Source: Erysipelothrix aquatica
Lineage (GTDB): Bacteria; Bacillota_I; Bacilli_A; Erysipelotrichales; Erysipelotrichaceae
Assembly (NCBI RefSeq): GCF_009828775.2
Contig: NZ_WTSY02000012.1
Span: forward strand, 1 to 58,405
Reading direction: 5' to 3'
Length of the DNA stretch: 58,405 nucleotides
Shown here: one piece after another, positions 34,209 through 43,110 of the stretch
Layout: each line of letters opens with the position of its first letter
How positions within the stretch are numbered: position 1 is the stretch's first letter
Notes under the pieces: generated by a model
Database searches by the model: none
The model's input: only the letters and a program-made list of their open reading frames with translations
Told to the model about the DNA's origin: nothing
Program-made: the position numbers and the translations under genes

Positions 34209-35147
34209 ATGAATCAAATTGGAATCGGAATCGCAACAGGAAAAATAATCTTGATTGGTGAGCATGCTGTTGTTTATGGTAAACCAGCAATTGCTTTACC
34301 TTTTTATGCTGCGAAAATTGAAACAACAGTAACAATAACTCAATCTGAATCAACCATAGATTGTGTCTTTTATACAGGCAAATTGAACACAGCACCAGAA
34401 TCGATAGAAGGAATAACTGCCTTAATTCATGCTGTTTTAAAATATTTAAATAAAGAAAATGTGAATATTGATATCAACATCAATTCAATGCTTCCAGCTT
34501 CACGAGGACTCGGGTCCAGTGCGGCAGTATCTGTATCGATTGTCCGTGCATTGTTCGATGCTTTTGAGATTAAAATTACAGAAGATATTATGAAAGAACT
34601 TGTTTTGGTGGCGGAGTCAATTCACCATCTTAATCCAAGTGGCTTGGATGCAAACACAATTACACGTGGTGTACCAACGTTATTTGAACGCGATAAACTC
34701 ATGGACTCAATCGCGATGAACATGGATGGTTACTTGGTTGTTGCAGATACAGGTGTATTAGGAAATACAAAAGAAGCAGTTGCTACTTTTGGAACTCAAC
34801 TGGAATGTGAACCTGAAAAAATGAAACCTTATTTGGATGAGTTTACACAACTAGCAATGAAAACTGTCCGTGGCCTTGAACTCAATGATATTGCGAGTGT
34901 AGGTGAAGCAATGAACCGTGCACATGAGATATTGCGCCTCTTTGGTGTGTCTGAACCGACTTTGGATACTTTAGTTAATGCAGCGCGTCGTGCTGGTGCA
35001 GTCGGTGCTAAATTGACGGGTAGTGGTCAAGGTGGATGCATGATTGCACTTGCTCCTAATTTAACAGTTGCCTCGGAAATCTCAGCAGTCTTAACAGGTC
35101 ATGGAGCAGTTCAGACATGGCAATATCACTTAAGGGAAATGGTGTAA
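34209..35147 (+). CDS. mvk: Mevalonate kinase
   Basis: 312 residues from ATG 34209, a GHMP kinase converting mevalonate to 5-phosphomevalonate. The GHMP ATP loop is PASRGLGSSAAVSVS near 97, the N-terminal substrate block is KIILIGEHAVVYGKPA, and GAKLTGSGQGGCMI near 277 is the C-terminal motif. An in-frame ATG at 34200 exists, but it lies too close to the -10 to have a ribosome site; GGATGG before 34209 serves the later start. First gene of the isoprenoid operon; HMG-CoA synthase and reductase are not in this window. Confidence 0.95.
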   Translation: MNQIGIGIATGKIILIGEHAVVYGKPAIALPFYAAKIETTVTITQSESTIDCVFYTGKLNTAPESIEGITALIHAVLKYLNKENVNIDININSMLPASRGLGSSAAVSVSIVRALFDAFEIKITEDIMKELVLVAESIHHLNPSGLDANTITRGVPTLFERDKLMDSIAMNMDGYLVVADTGVLGNTKEAVATFGTQLECEPEKMKPYLDEFTQLAMKTVRGLELNDIASVGEAMNRAHEILRLFGVSEPTLDTLVNAARRAGAVGAKLTGSGQGGCMIALAPNLTVASEISAVLTGHGAVQTWQYHLREMV

Positions 35148-35148
35148 T

Positions 35149-36090
35149 ATGAAAACAGTTCGTGCACATACAAACATTGCGCTGATTAAGTATTGGGGCA
35201 AAAAAGACAATGCGTTAAAAATTCCACATAATTCAAGTTTGTCATTGACACTCGATCAATTTTATACTGAAACACGGGTTGAATACGATGCTTCATTAAG
35301 ACAAGACCAATTCATGTTGGATGGAGAATGGGTTGATGATAAAACCAGTCAACGCGTTTATTGGTTTATGGACCGAATTCGTGAACGATACGGTATTCAA
35401 GAGTATGCCCGCATCATATCGGAAAATCATGTACCGAAAGAAGCAGGACTCGCATCAAGTGCGTCAGCTTTTGCTGCGCTCGCTAAAGCTGCGACTTTAG
35501 ACTTAAATCTCGACGATAGGGAAATATCAAGACTTGCTCGTTTGGGATCGGGAAGTGCGTCACGATCGGTCTACGGGGATTTCGTACGATGGAATCGTGG
35601 GACTTCTGATGAAGACAGTTTTGCCGAACCAATAGCCATGGAACCCTGGTCTGATTTTAGAATGATTGTTTGTATCTTAAATGATCAGATAAAACCTTTT
35701 TCGAGTACGGATGCCATGAACACAACCGTGGCAGATTCACCATATTATGAATCATGGGTTGCATCAACAGAAGCAGATCTTGTGCAACTTGAAGAAGCTG
35801 TCAAAAATCATGATATCGACCGTGTCGGTGAAATTGCACAGACCAATGCATTGAAAATGCATGCCTCTTTAATGGCGGTGAATATGTGGTATTTTGAACC
35901 AATGACGGTAGAAATTATGAATCGGGTCCGTCAACTCCAAAAATCAATTCCAGCATACTTTACAATGGACGCAGGACCAAACGTCAAAATTATGACAACT
36001 GCAGCTCATGTAGATTCAATTTTAGAATCACTGCCACCAACAGTTACAACAGTTGTTTGTAAGTCAGGATCAGGTCTAATTGTTTTATGA
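35149..36090 (+). CDS. mvaD: Diphosphomevalonate decarboxylase
   Basis: 313 residues, a GHMP-fold enzyme that phosphorylates and decarboxylates 5-diphosphomevalonate to isopentenyl diphosphate. The start ALIKYWGKKDNALKIPHNSS, AGLASSASAFAALAKA near 100 and the active-site block FTMDAGPNVK near 275 (with the catalytic Asp) are all typical. It starts 1 bp after mvk and overlaps the next gene by 4 bp. Confidence 0.96.
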   Translation: MKTVRAHTNIALIKYWGKKDNALKIPHNSSLSLTLDQFYTETRVEYDASLRQDQFMLDGEWVDDKTSQRVYWFMDRIRERYGIQEYARIISENHVPKEAGLASSASAFAALAKAATLDLNLDDREISRLARLGSGSASRSVYGDFVRWNRGTSDEDSFAEPIAMEPWSDFRMIVCILNDQIKPFSSTDAMNTTVADSPYYESWVASTEADLVQLEEAVKNHDIDRVGEIAQTNALKMHASLMAVNMWYFEPMTVEIMNRVRQLQKSIPAYFTMDAGPNVKIMTTAAHVDSILESLPPTVTTVVCKSGSGLIVL

Positions 36091-37103
36091 AATTCCCTGG
36101 AAAATTGTTCTTAATGGGCGAATATGCAGTGATGGAACCAGGATTTCCATCAGTTGTAATGGCTGTTGATAAAACAATTATTACGGAAATTTACGCGGCT
36201 GATGAATTTACAATCGTGAGCCAGTATGGTCAGTTATCAGGTAAGACGCTCTTAACTGATACTGAAGGTATGCGTTATGTGTCTACAGCATTGCGTACTG
36301 TCAATCGTTTTTATCCACTTCAAGAACCGTTTCACCTCACTATTGAAAGCGAACTAGAATCAGTCAATCATCAGAAGTATGGATTTGGTTCATCAGGAGT
36401 TGTGATAGTTGCGGTAATTGCATCGATCCTTGATTTTTACCAAATTTCGATATCAAAAATAGAACTATTTAAGATGGCGGTACTAGCACAACTTGAGATG
36501 CATGAATTGAGTTCTGGTGGTGATTTGGCGGCTGCGGTCTTTGGTGGTCTGATTATCTATGAACGCTATGATGTCCAGTGGCTGAAAACTCATCAGTCTT
36601 CATCAGAAATTCTCCATCTAGAATGGCCCCTTCTTAAGATTGAACCGTTGCAAGATGATAATTTTAAAATTCATGTTGGCTGGACACAGTCCGTCAATAG
36701 AACGGTCTCATATCTTAAAACGTACTATCGACGTGCAGATGAGGATCCTTTGACGTACCGAGCATTATTGTTAGGATCTAAATCGTGCGTAGATACATTT
36801 ATTAATGCTTGGCAAGAAAATAGTTATGAAGGTATTCGATCATCAATGCATCATTACCGTAAATGGATGCAAGCAGTTGCGTCATGGACTCAACTTGATA
36901 TTGAAACGGTAGCACTAACAGCTCTTATTGAAAAAGCAGAAATCTTAAACTTAGGTGCGAAAATCTCTGGATCTGGTGGTGGCGACTGCGGAATCGCAAT
37001 TTATGAGTCCCATAATTATGAAAAAATTATCAAATTAGACATGGAATGGAAAAAAAATGATATTGTATCATTAGATGTAGAGGTATTTAGACATTATGAG
37101 TAG
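36087..37103 (+). CDS. mvaK2: Phosphomevalonate kinase
   Basis: 338 residues, the GHMP kinase that makes 5-diphosphomevalonate. The substrate block is GKLFLMGEYAVMEPG at the N-terminus, the ATP loop is YGFGSSGVVIVAV near 95, and KISGSGGGDCGIAI is near 293. The arrangement mvk-mvaD-mvaK2-fni is the same as in streptococci and enterococci. It overlaps fni by 8 bp. Confidence 0.95.
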   Translation: MKFPGKLFLMGEYAVMEPGFPSVVMAVDKTIITEIYAADEFTIVSQYGQLSGKTLLTDTEGMRYVSTALRTVNRFYPLQEPFHLTIESELESVNHQKYGFGSSGVVIVAVIASILDFYQISISKIELFKMAVLAQLEMHELSSGGDLAAAVFGGLIIYERYDVQWLKTHQSSSEILHLEWPLLKIEPLQDDNFKIHVGWTQSVNRTVSYLKTYYRRADEDPLTYRALLLGSKSCVDTFINAWQENSYEGIRSSMHHYRKWMQAVASWTQLDIETVALTALIEKAEILNLGAKISGSGGGDCGIAIYESHNYEKIIKLDMEWKKNDIVSLDVEVFRHYE

Positions 37104-38115
37104 TATACGATCCCAACGAAAAGACGATCACGTCGCACATGCATTGGAACAAAACGGTTTCAAAAACGATTTTGAGTTAGTGCGTTTTATCCACAATAGT
37201 TTACCGAATATGAATTTTTCGGATGTTGACTTAAGCAGCCATTATTTTGGCCATGCTTTTGAGTATCCGGTTTATATTAATGCGATGACGGGTGGTAGTG
37301 ATAAAACACGCGAAATTAATCAAAAACTCGCAATGATTGCGAAGCATTTTGGTCTTGCAATGGCCGTTGGTTCGCAGCATGTTGCCCTGGACGACGCATC
37401 ACAAATTCCAAGCTTTTCAATTGTTCGTGAAACAAACCCAGATGGATTTATTATTGGTAATATTAATGCGAATGCATCGGTCGACGATGCAATCCGTGCG
37501 ATTCAAATGATTAAAGCAGATGCTTTGGGTATCCACATTAATATTGCGCAAGAAATTACAATGGATGAAGGTGACCGTGACTTTGCACACTGGTTGGATC
37601 ATATTGAGGCAATTATTCGCAGTGTTGATGTTCCTGTAATCGTTAAAGAAGTAGGCTTTGGCATGAGTGATGAAACAGTCCGTCAATTGCTTGATCGCGG
37701 CGTACGCTATGTTGATGTAAGTGGTCGCGGTGGTACCAATTTCATCATGATTGAAAATGCTCGTTCTGAACGAAAACGTTATGATTATCTTGCGGATTGG
37801 GGTTTAACACCGGTTGAATCCTTACTTATGACGCAGCCTTATCACCATCAAGCACAGATGTTAGCCTCAGGTGGTGTAACGAATCCCTTGGATGTCATGA
37901 AACTGCTCCGATTGGGAGCGCATGGTGTTGGTATTTCAGGATACTTCCTCAAAGCAGCACACTTAGAAACAGATGCAATGTTTGATGAAGTCGAACTTTT
38001 CCTTGAGGATTTAAGGAAACTCATGGTGCTGATTGGCGCTTCAGACTTAACAGCATTGCGTAAACGTAAAATACAACTATTAGAGAGATTGGTGATGTAC
38101 GATGAAACAAAATAA
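37096..38115 (+). CDS. fni: Type 2 isopentenyl-diphosphate isomerase
   Basis: 339 residues, an FMN- and NADPH-dependent TIM barrel that interconverts IPP and DMAPP. Residues RKDDHVAHAL at the N-terminus, NAMTGGSDKTREIN near 62, VKEVGFGMS near 187 and DVSGRGGTNF near 210 are the type 2 (not type 1) signature. It completes the lower mevalonate pathway. It overlaps the binding-protein gene by 14 bp. Confidence 0.96.
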   Translation: MSSIRSQRKDDHVAHALEQNGFKNDFELVRFIHNSLPNMNFSDVDLSSHYFGHAFEYPVYINAMTGGSDKTREINQKLAMIAKHFGLAMAVGSQHVALDDASQIPSFSIVRETNPDGFIIGNINANASVDDAIRAIQMIKADALGIHINIAQEITMDEGDRDFAHWLDHIEAIIRSVDVPVIVKEVGFGMSDETVRQLLDRGVRYVDVSGRGGTNFIMIENARSERKRYDYLADWGLTPVESLLMTQPYHHQAQMLASGGVTNPLDVMKLLRLGAHGVGISGYFLKAAHLETDAMFDEVELFLEDLRKLMVLIGASDLTALRKRKIQLLERLVMYDETK

Positions 38116-39676
38116 ACCCACAATAATAGGGATTGTCCTTGTTTTAGTTGTGGCTTTATTTGCAACATCGTACTTTGTGATTGCGAACCGATGTACTTTA
38201 GATGGACAATCGGTTTGTTATGACAAAGAAACAGAACGCTTCTTGATCGAAGAGAATGCAACATTAAAGATTCAAGTCGAAAGTGAAGCATTGGGTGAAT
38301 ATGTCGTTGCGACATGGAATGAGGCACATCCTAATCATATTGATGCCATCACGTACGAAGTTGCAGCCCCACTAACTGCAAAGCAATTGAATGAACCATT
38401 TCAAACAGATATTTTGGTAACAAAGCAGAATGATGCAGCGTACTTCCTTGATAAATTTCATGATATGGGTGGGAAACTCGACTCGATCGTTGGATCGAAA
38501 ATCCCTGTTCAAATACAAGATACCATTAACTTGACGGGCTATTATTTTATTCAAAATAGTATCTCTGGTCCGACTTTTGCATACAATGAGACCTTAATGA
38601 AATCACTTGGCTATAATATCGAAGACAGTGATACATCAGGACTCCCGGATGTTTTTGATTCATGGACAAAAATCATGAATCAAAGTAAAACATTGAATGA
38701 ACAAGTAGATGTTATTTTTCCTTTGACTTTCACCGATCAACAAAGTTTTTATCCAATGTTAACGGCGGGTCGTTGGACATTGAATTTCACTAAAAAAGGA
38801 TCCAATCCTGGATTTAATACACGTGAGTTCCGAGAAGGGCTAGAACTCATTGATGCGATGGGAGATATCGTCTGGGATCGAACAGTTGCTAAAGATTTCC
38901 CGGATCCCAATGCGCCAATTCCAACAGAAACAAAACAAGATAATCATGCAAATGCAAAAGATGGCGAAGCGGATGCTCAAAAACCAAGCACCACTACAGA
39001 TAAACCAAGTGATTCTGAAAACACGACCGAAACAAACACAGACCAGGCTACAACAACAGATGGAGATTCTGATGTGAAAACACCAGTAGTTCCTACAGTT
39101 AAACGGAATGTTGCTGAAGAGTTAACATGGCAGTATGAAAAAGCGTTCTATGAAAACCGAGCTCTTTTCACAATTATTAACGATTTTGACATGGCTGCAC
39201 AATATGAGGAAAGCACAGGACAAAAATATGTCTATGCACCATTCCCATCCTATCAAGATCACCGTTTATCACCGATGGCAGAGACAGATGGTTATGTCGT
39301 TTCAAAAGATGTACAGTATCCTTCAGCTACAGCAGAAGTCATTCGAATTCTGCGTTCGCCAGAAGCTGTCTCAATTCACAATGCATCCACAGGAAAAATT
39401 CCAGTCTATCATAAAACATATATTGATGAATTGAAGATTGAAGATAGACATACGAAAGAACGAATTTTTGCTTACAATACTAGCGATACTCCGCCTGTCA
39501 TGGCATTGGATAACAATCCTAATGTGCTCGCACGTACGTTGTACTCAGAGGTCGATATTATGCAACCTTTGCGTGATCTTTATAATGGAAAAATAGATGT
39601 CAAAAAAGCTCAAGAAGAAATTCAAAAGCTTGCTGACGAATGGATTGCGAAAAATGATATACTAAAAGAAGCGTAA
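38102..39676 (+). CDS. Orphan MalE-like extracellular solute-binding protein, membrane-anchored
   Basis: 524 residues. An N-terminal hydrophobic segment (about 7-27) is followed by CTLDGQSVC. There is no standard lipobox, so the segment is more likely an uncleaved anchor. The rest resembles type I maltose/sugar-binding proteins, including a TFAYNETLMKSLGY hinge region and a C-terminal YNGKIDVKKAQEEIQKLADEW helix. A Thr/Asp/Glu/Asn/Gln-rich insert (about 265-335) interrupts the fold. No permease or ATPase is adjacent; it overlaps fni by 14 bp and is transcribed with mevalonate genes. It may serve a distant sugar transporter or be a surface receptor. Ligand unknown. Confidence 0.82.
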   Translation: MKQNKPTIIGIVLVLVVALFATSYFVIANRCTLDGQSVCYDKETERFLIEENATLKIQVESEALGEYVVATWNEAHPNHIDAITYEVAAPLTAKQLNEPFQTDILVTKQNDAAYFLDKFHDMGGKLDSIVGSKIPVQIQDTINLTGYYFIQNSISGPTFAYNETLMKSLGYNIEDSDTSGLPDVFDSWTKIMNQSKTLNEQVDVIFPLTFTDQQSFYPMLTAGRWTLNFTKKGSNPGFNTREFREGLELIDAMGDIVWDRTVAKDFPDPNAPIPTETKQDNHANAKDGEADAQKPSTTTDKPSDSENTTETNTDQATTTDGDSDVKTPVVPTVKRNVAEELTWQYEKAFYENRALFTIINDFDMAAQYEESTGQKYVYAPFPSYQDHRLSPMAETDGYVVSKDVQYPSATAEVIRILRSPEAVSIHNASTGKIPVYHKTYIDELKIEDRHTKERIFAYNTSDTPPVMALDNNPNVLARTLYSEVDIMQPLRDLYNGKIDVKKAQEEIQKLADEWIAKNDILKEA

Positions 39677-39688
39677 GCTTCTTTTTTT
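39664..39688 (+). terminator. Rho-independent terminator of the mevalonate operon
   Basis: A 9-bp stem aaaagaagc / gcttctttt, loop GTAA overlapping the stop codon, followed by T residues. Confidence 0.85.
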
Positions 39689-39701
39689 AATGGAGGTATC
39701 T

Positions 39702-40355
39702 ATGAGTACTTGGCAAGAACTACTTCAAGAAGAATTTGAAAAACCTTACTTTATTTCACTGGCGCAATTTGTTCGTGAGCGCCGCCTGAAAGTCCCAGTC
39801 TATCCGCCTGAACAAGATGTTTTTGCTGCATTTGACGATACCCCGCGTGATGACGTAAAGGTTGTGATTTTGGGACAAGACCCGTACCATCAACCAGGGC
39901 AGGCGATGGGTCTTAGTTTTTCAGTACATAAAGATATCCCACTTCCGAAAAGTCTCATCAATATGTATAAAGAATTAGAACGAGATTTAGGAATCGTTAA
40001 CACGCACGGTGATTTATCCTCGTGGGCAAAACAAGGTGTTTTCATGCTTAATACAATTTTGACGGTGGAGGAAAGTCAACCGTTATCTCATCAAAAAAAA
40101 GGCTGGGAGACATTTACGGATACAGTTATCGCAACGCTTGGAAATCAAGATAAACCAATTGTTTTCGTCTTGTGGGGTAAAAAGGCACAAGAGAAAAAAG
40201 CACTAATAAAAAAGCATCATATTTTTGTTGAAAGCAGTCATCCTTCACCGTTGGGTGCCTATCGCGGATTTAATGGATCGCGCCCTTTCTCAACCATAAA
40301 TCATCATTTAGAAGAACTTGGCGAAACGCCAATTGATTGGAGTCTCAATGTATAA
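39702..40355 (+). CDS. ung: Uracil-DNA glycosylase
   Basis: 217 residues, family 1. It removes uracil from DNA as the first step of base-excision repair. The catalytic motif GQDPYHQPGQAMGLSFSV near 58 and the minor-groove loop HPSPLGAYRGF near 182 are intact. ATG 39702 is preferred to 39690 because TGGAGG lies between them. It overlaps folC by 8 bp. Confidence 0.97.
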   Translation: MSTWQELLQEEFEKPYFISLAQFVRERRLKVPVYPPEQDVFAAFDDTPRDDVKVVILGQDPYHQPGQAMGLSFSVHKDIPLPKSLINMYKELERDLGIVNTHGDLSSWAKQGVFMLNTILTVEESQPLSHQKKGWETFTDTVIATLGNQDKPIVFVLWGKKAQEKKALIKKHHIFVESSHPSPLGAYRGFNGSRPFSTINHHLEELGETPIDWSLNV

Positions 40356-41565
40356 CGATATTCATATAGCTTTAGATGCATTGATGCAACGTAAAAACCA
40401 AACATACGGCATCGATCATTTTAGAAAACTTTTAAAAAGTATGGGCAATCCTCAAGATCAGCTGCAGACCATTCATATTGGAGGAACCAATGGGAAAGGT
40501 TCAACTACAAACTACACACGCTCAATCTTGCAAGAAGCAGGGTTTCGTGTGGGAACATTTACATCGCCGCATCTCATTGTTCACAATGATCGAATTCGCA
40601 TCAATAATGTACCAATTGCGGATGATATCTTTTTAAACTATATCAATCAAACATATCCACTATGGGACGAACATCACCTAAGCATGTTTGAAATTGATAT
40701 GTTGATTTCAATTCTCTATTTTTTAGATGCAGGTGTCGATTATGTTATCTATGAAGTAGGTTTAGGCGGTCGTTTGGATGCAACCAATGTAATCAATCCA
40801 GAGATATGTGCTATTACGAACATTGGTTTAGATCACCAAGGAATATTAGGCGACACAATTGCAGCAATTGCACATGAAAAGGCGGGTATTATCAAAGAGG
40901 GAGTGCAGCTTGTCACAACAATCCAAGATCGAGAAGCTTTGGATGTGATGATTAATACGGTGCACGACCACCATGGAAAACTGAAACAGTTATGCATTCC
41001 TCGCTACAAGCGCGTGGACAAGTCCTATTATTTTGAACATGAAAATGTCACGTATACACTTAAGAATCAGGGTAGTTATCAAGTCGGCAATGCTGCCTTA
41101 GCGGCGTCAATCGCGCGGTTCATAATTCCGGAGTTAGCGGCTGATGTCTTTCAACGCGGTGTTCGCCTTGCATCATGGGCAGGACGTTTTGAAGAAGTAT
41201 TGCCCAATGTTTACGTTGATGGTGCACACAATGAAATGGGAATTGAACGTTTGGTTCAAAGTGCTGAAATTTTACCACGTCCACATGTTGCTGTTTTCGC
41301 AGCACTTAAGGATAAAGAATATGGGAATATGGTGCATCAACTTACGGAAGCATTTGATACAGTGATTGTTACAGAGTTTGATTTTTTCCGTGCTGCTCGA
41401 GCACAAGAACTTGCAGAAAATCAAAATGTCCAAACAATGACACCCTATACACAAGCGATTGATACGGCCCTTGAGAATCAAGGGACAGGGAGCATCATTG
41501 TAACGGGTTCTCTTTATTTTATTTCTGAAGCACGCGAGTATTTAATGAAAAAGGTCAAAGAATGA
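40348..41565 (+). CDS. folC: Folylpolyglutamate/dihydrofolate synthase
   Basis: 405 residues, a Mur-ligase-fold enzyme that adds glutamates to folates; many bacterial FolC also make dihydrofolate from dihydropteroate. The P-loop is GGTNGKGSTTN near 47; the conserved HEKAGIIKEG lies near 174 and DGAHNEMG near 290. ATG 40348 with GGAG before it is favoured over 40318. Whether it has both activities depends on the rest of folate synthesis, which is not in the window. Confidence 0.93.
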   Translation: MYNDIHIALDALMQRKNQTYGIDHFRKLLKSMGNPQDQLQTIHIGGTNGKGSTTNYTRSILQEAGFRVGTFTSPHLIVHNDRIRINNVPIADDIFLNYINQTYPLWDEHHLSMFEIDMLISILYFLDAGVDYVIYEVGLGGRLDATNVINPEICAITNIGLDHQGILGDTIAAIAHEKAGIIKEGVQLVTTIQDREALDVMINTVHDHHGKLKQLCIPRYKRVDKSYYFEHENVTYTLKNQGSYQVGNAALAASIARFIIPELAADVFQRGVRLASWAGRFEEVLPNVYVDGAHNEMGIERLVQSAEILPRPHVAVFAALKDKEYGNMVHQLTEAFDTVIVTEFDFFRAARAQELAENQNVQTMTPYTQAIDTALENQGTGSIIVTGSLYFISEAREYLMKKVKE

Positions 41566-41575
41566 CCTTTTTTTT
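41548..41575 (+). terminator. Rho-independent terminator after folC
   Basis: A 10-bp stem aaaaaggtca / tgacctttttt-type with a 5-nt loop carrying the stop codon, followed by T residues. Confidence 0.88.
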
Positions 41576-41636
41576 CAATCTAATGGCACAAAGGGAATCG
41601 GTAATGCTATTGTCTATTTATTCAACGGCTTCTTGG

Positions 41637-41664
41637 TTGCAATTTTACACGCGTTGTATATAAT
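41637..41664 (+). promoter_or_regulatory. Promoter of the amylase-pullulanase operon
   Basis: TTGCAA (41637-41642), 16-bp spacer, TATAAT (41659-41664). The operator dyad starts 10 bp after the -10 and so overlaps the expected +1 to +15. Confidence 0.75.
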
Positions 41665-41673
41665 GAACATGAG

Positions 41674-41685
41674 GAAAACGTTTTC
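41674..41685 (+). promoter_or_regulatory. LacI-family operator 1 (GAAAACGTTTTC)
   Basis: A perfect 12-bp palindrome centred on CG, the form bound by LacI/GalR regulators. It lies just downstream of the promoter, where bound repressor would block initiation or elongation. The same dyad is found at 50996 and, with one change, at 44907. Confidence 0.8.
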
Positions 41686-41697
41686 TCGGAGGTTTGC

Positions 41698-43110
41698 ATG
41701 AAACGTATTTTATTACAAAATTTTGAGTGGTATATGAAACCAGAAACAAATCTATGGGCAGAAATTGCATGTGATGCTTATCAGTATGCGCAAGATGGCA
41801 TTACAGAATCTTGGTTGCCGCCAGCATATAAAGCTAAAAATGGAATCAATGATGTTGGCTATGGAGTCTATGATTTATACGATCTTGGTGAGTTTAATCA
41901 AAAGAACACGGTTCGGACCAAGTATGGAACATGTTCAGAATATGAGCAAGCAATTAAAGCGCTTCAGGCGCAGGAGATTAAAGTCTATGCAGATATTGTC
42001 TTAAATCATAAAATGGGTGCTGATGGTGTTGAGCGTGTGAATGCAACGGTATCACATGCAACGAATCGCTTAAATATGAAGCACCAAACAGAGATTGAAG
42101 CATGGACAGTTTTTAATTTCGATAATCGTAATAATATGTATTCGGATTTTAAATGGAACAAGCATCATTTCAAAGCAGTTGACTTTGATCATCGTTCGAA
42201 GACATCCGAAATTTATCTTTTTGATGGTAAATCATGGTCAGAGAACATCGATGTTGAGCTTGGAAATTATGACTACCTTATGGGTGCAGATATTGATGTG
42301 TCGAATCCTGAAGTGCGCCAACATTTAAAAGATTGGGGTCACTGGTATACCAAACGTTTTGGTTTGGATGGCTATCGAATTGATGCAGTTAAGCATATTG
42401 ATTTTGACTTTTATGATGAGTGGCTTCAGGAAATGCAGTCTGAAGCACCGAAGTATGCCGTCGGTGAATATTGGAGTCCTGATTTGCGAGCACTTCATAA
42501 CTATCTTCAAGAAACACAGTACAGTATGTCATTGTTTGATGTCCCGTTACACTTTAACTTTCATATTGCAAGTTTTCTTGGGGATAACTATGATTTACGA
42601 AAAATATTCAATGGCACACTTGTTGCAACACAACCCGAGTATGCAGTGACGTTTGTGGACAATCACGATACACAAGTCGGCCAATCGCTAGAGTCGTATG
42701 TCAAACATTGGTTTCGTTATCATGCGTATGCATTGATTCTACTGCGTACAGAAGGTGTACCGTGTGTATTTTATCCTGATTATAAAACGCATCTTCCCAA
42801 ATTGGCACGCATGATGCGCGTATCGCATCGACTTAATGGTAAACAGTTCGATATGATTGATGACACTCATGTTATTGGCTGGAGTTTTGATGGCGACTAT
42901 CCTGGGGCGGTCGTCATGAGCAACCGCTACAATAGTATTAAAAAAATGTACGTTGGAAAACAACATGCAGGAAAAGAATTTGTTGATTTAATGGAACACA
43001 CTGAAGGTGTGGTTACGATCAATGAGAAGGGAATTGGCTTGTTCCCGGTTGCTGCTAAAGTATGCAGCGTCTATATAACAAAGGAGAATTATCATGAAAG
43101 TATTCTATGA
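41698..43110 (+). CDS. Cytoplasmic alpha-amylase (GH13, AmyA-like)
   Basis: 470 residues without signal peptide, resembling the cytoplasmic GH13 subfamily 5 amylases. It starts LLQNFEWYMKP, has WLPPAYKA and DIVLNHKMGADG, the nucleophile Asp in GYRIDAVKH near 228, the acid Glu in AVGEYW near 257 and the third Asp in FVDNHDTQ near 322. It should cut alpha-1,4 links in imported maltodextrins or glycogen. CGGAGG precedes the ATG, directly after the operator. It overlaps the pullulanase gene by 17 bp. Confidence 0.93.
   Translation: MKRILLQNFEWYMKPETNLWAEIACDAYQYAQDGITESWLPPAYKAKNGINDVGYGVYDLYDLGEFNQKNTVRTKYGTCSEYEQAIKALQAQEIKVYADIVLNHKMGADGVERVNATVSHATNRLNMKHQTEIEAWTVFNFDNRNNMYSDFKWNKHHFKAVDFDHRSKTSEIYLFDGKSWSENIDVELGNYDYLMGADIDVSNPEVRQHLKDWGHWYTKRFGLDGYRIDAVKHIDFDFYDEWLQEMQSEAPKYAVGEYWSPDLRALHNYLQETQYSMSLFDVPLHFNFHIASFLGDNYDLRKIFNGTLVATQPEYAVTFVDNHDTQVGQSLESYVKHWFRYHAYALILLRTEGVPCVFYPDYKTHLPKLARMMRVSHRLNGKQFDMIDDTHVIGWSFDGDYPGAVVMSNRYNSIKKMYVGKQHAGKEFVDLMEHTEGVVTINEKGIGLFPVAAKVCSVYITKENYHESIL

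Noticed and set aside
37848-38327. Minus-strand frame of 159 codons across the fni/binding-protein junction
   Set aside because: It lies opposite two convincing genes; low-complexity Ser/His/Leu-rich translation suggests chance.
41576-41636. tRNA or small RNA gene in the gap before the amylase operon
   Set aside because: No cloverleaf or T-loop motif is visible; the rest of the gap is promoter and operator.
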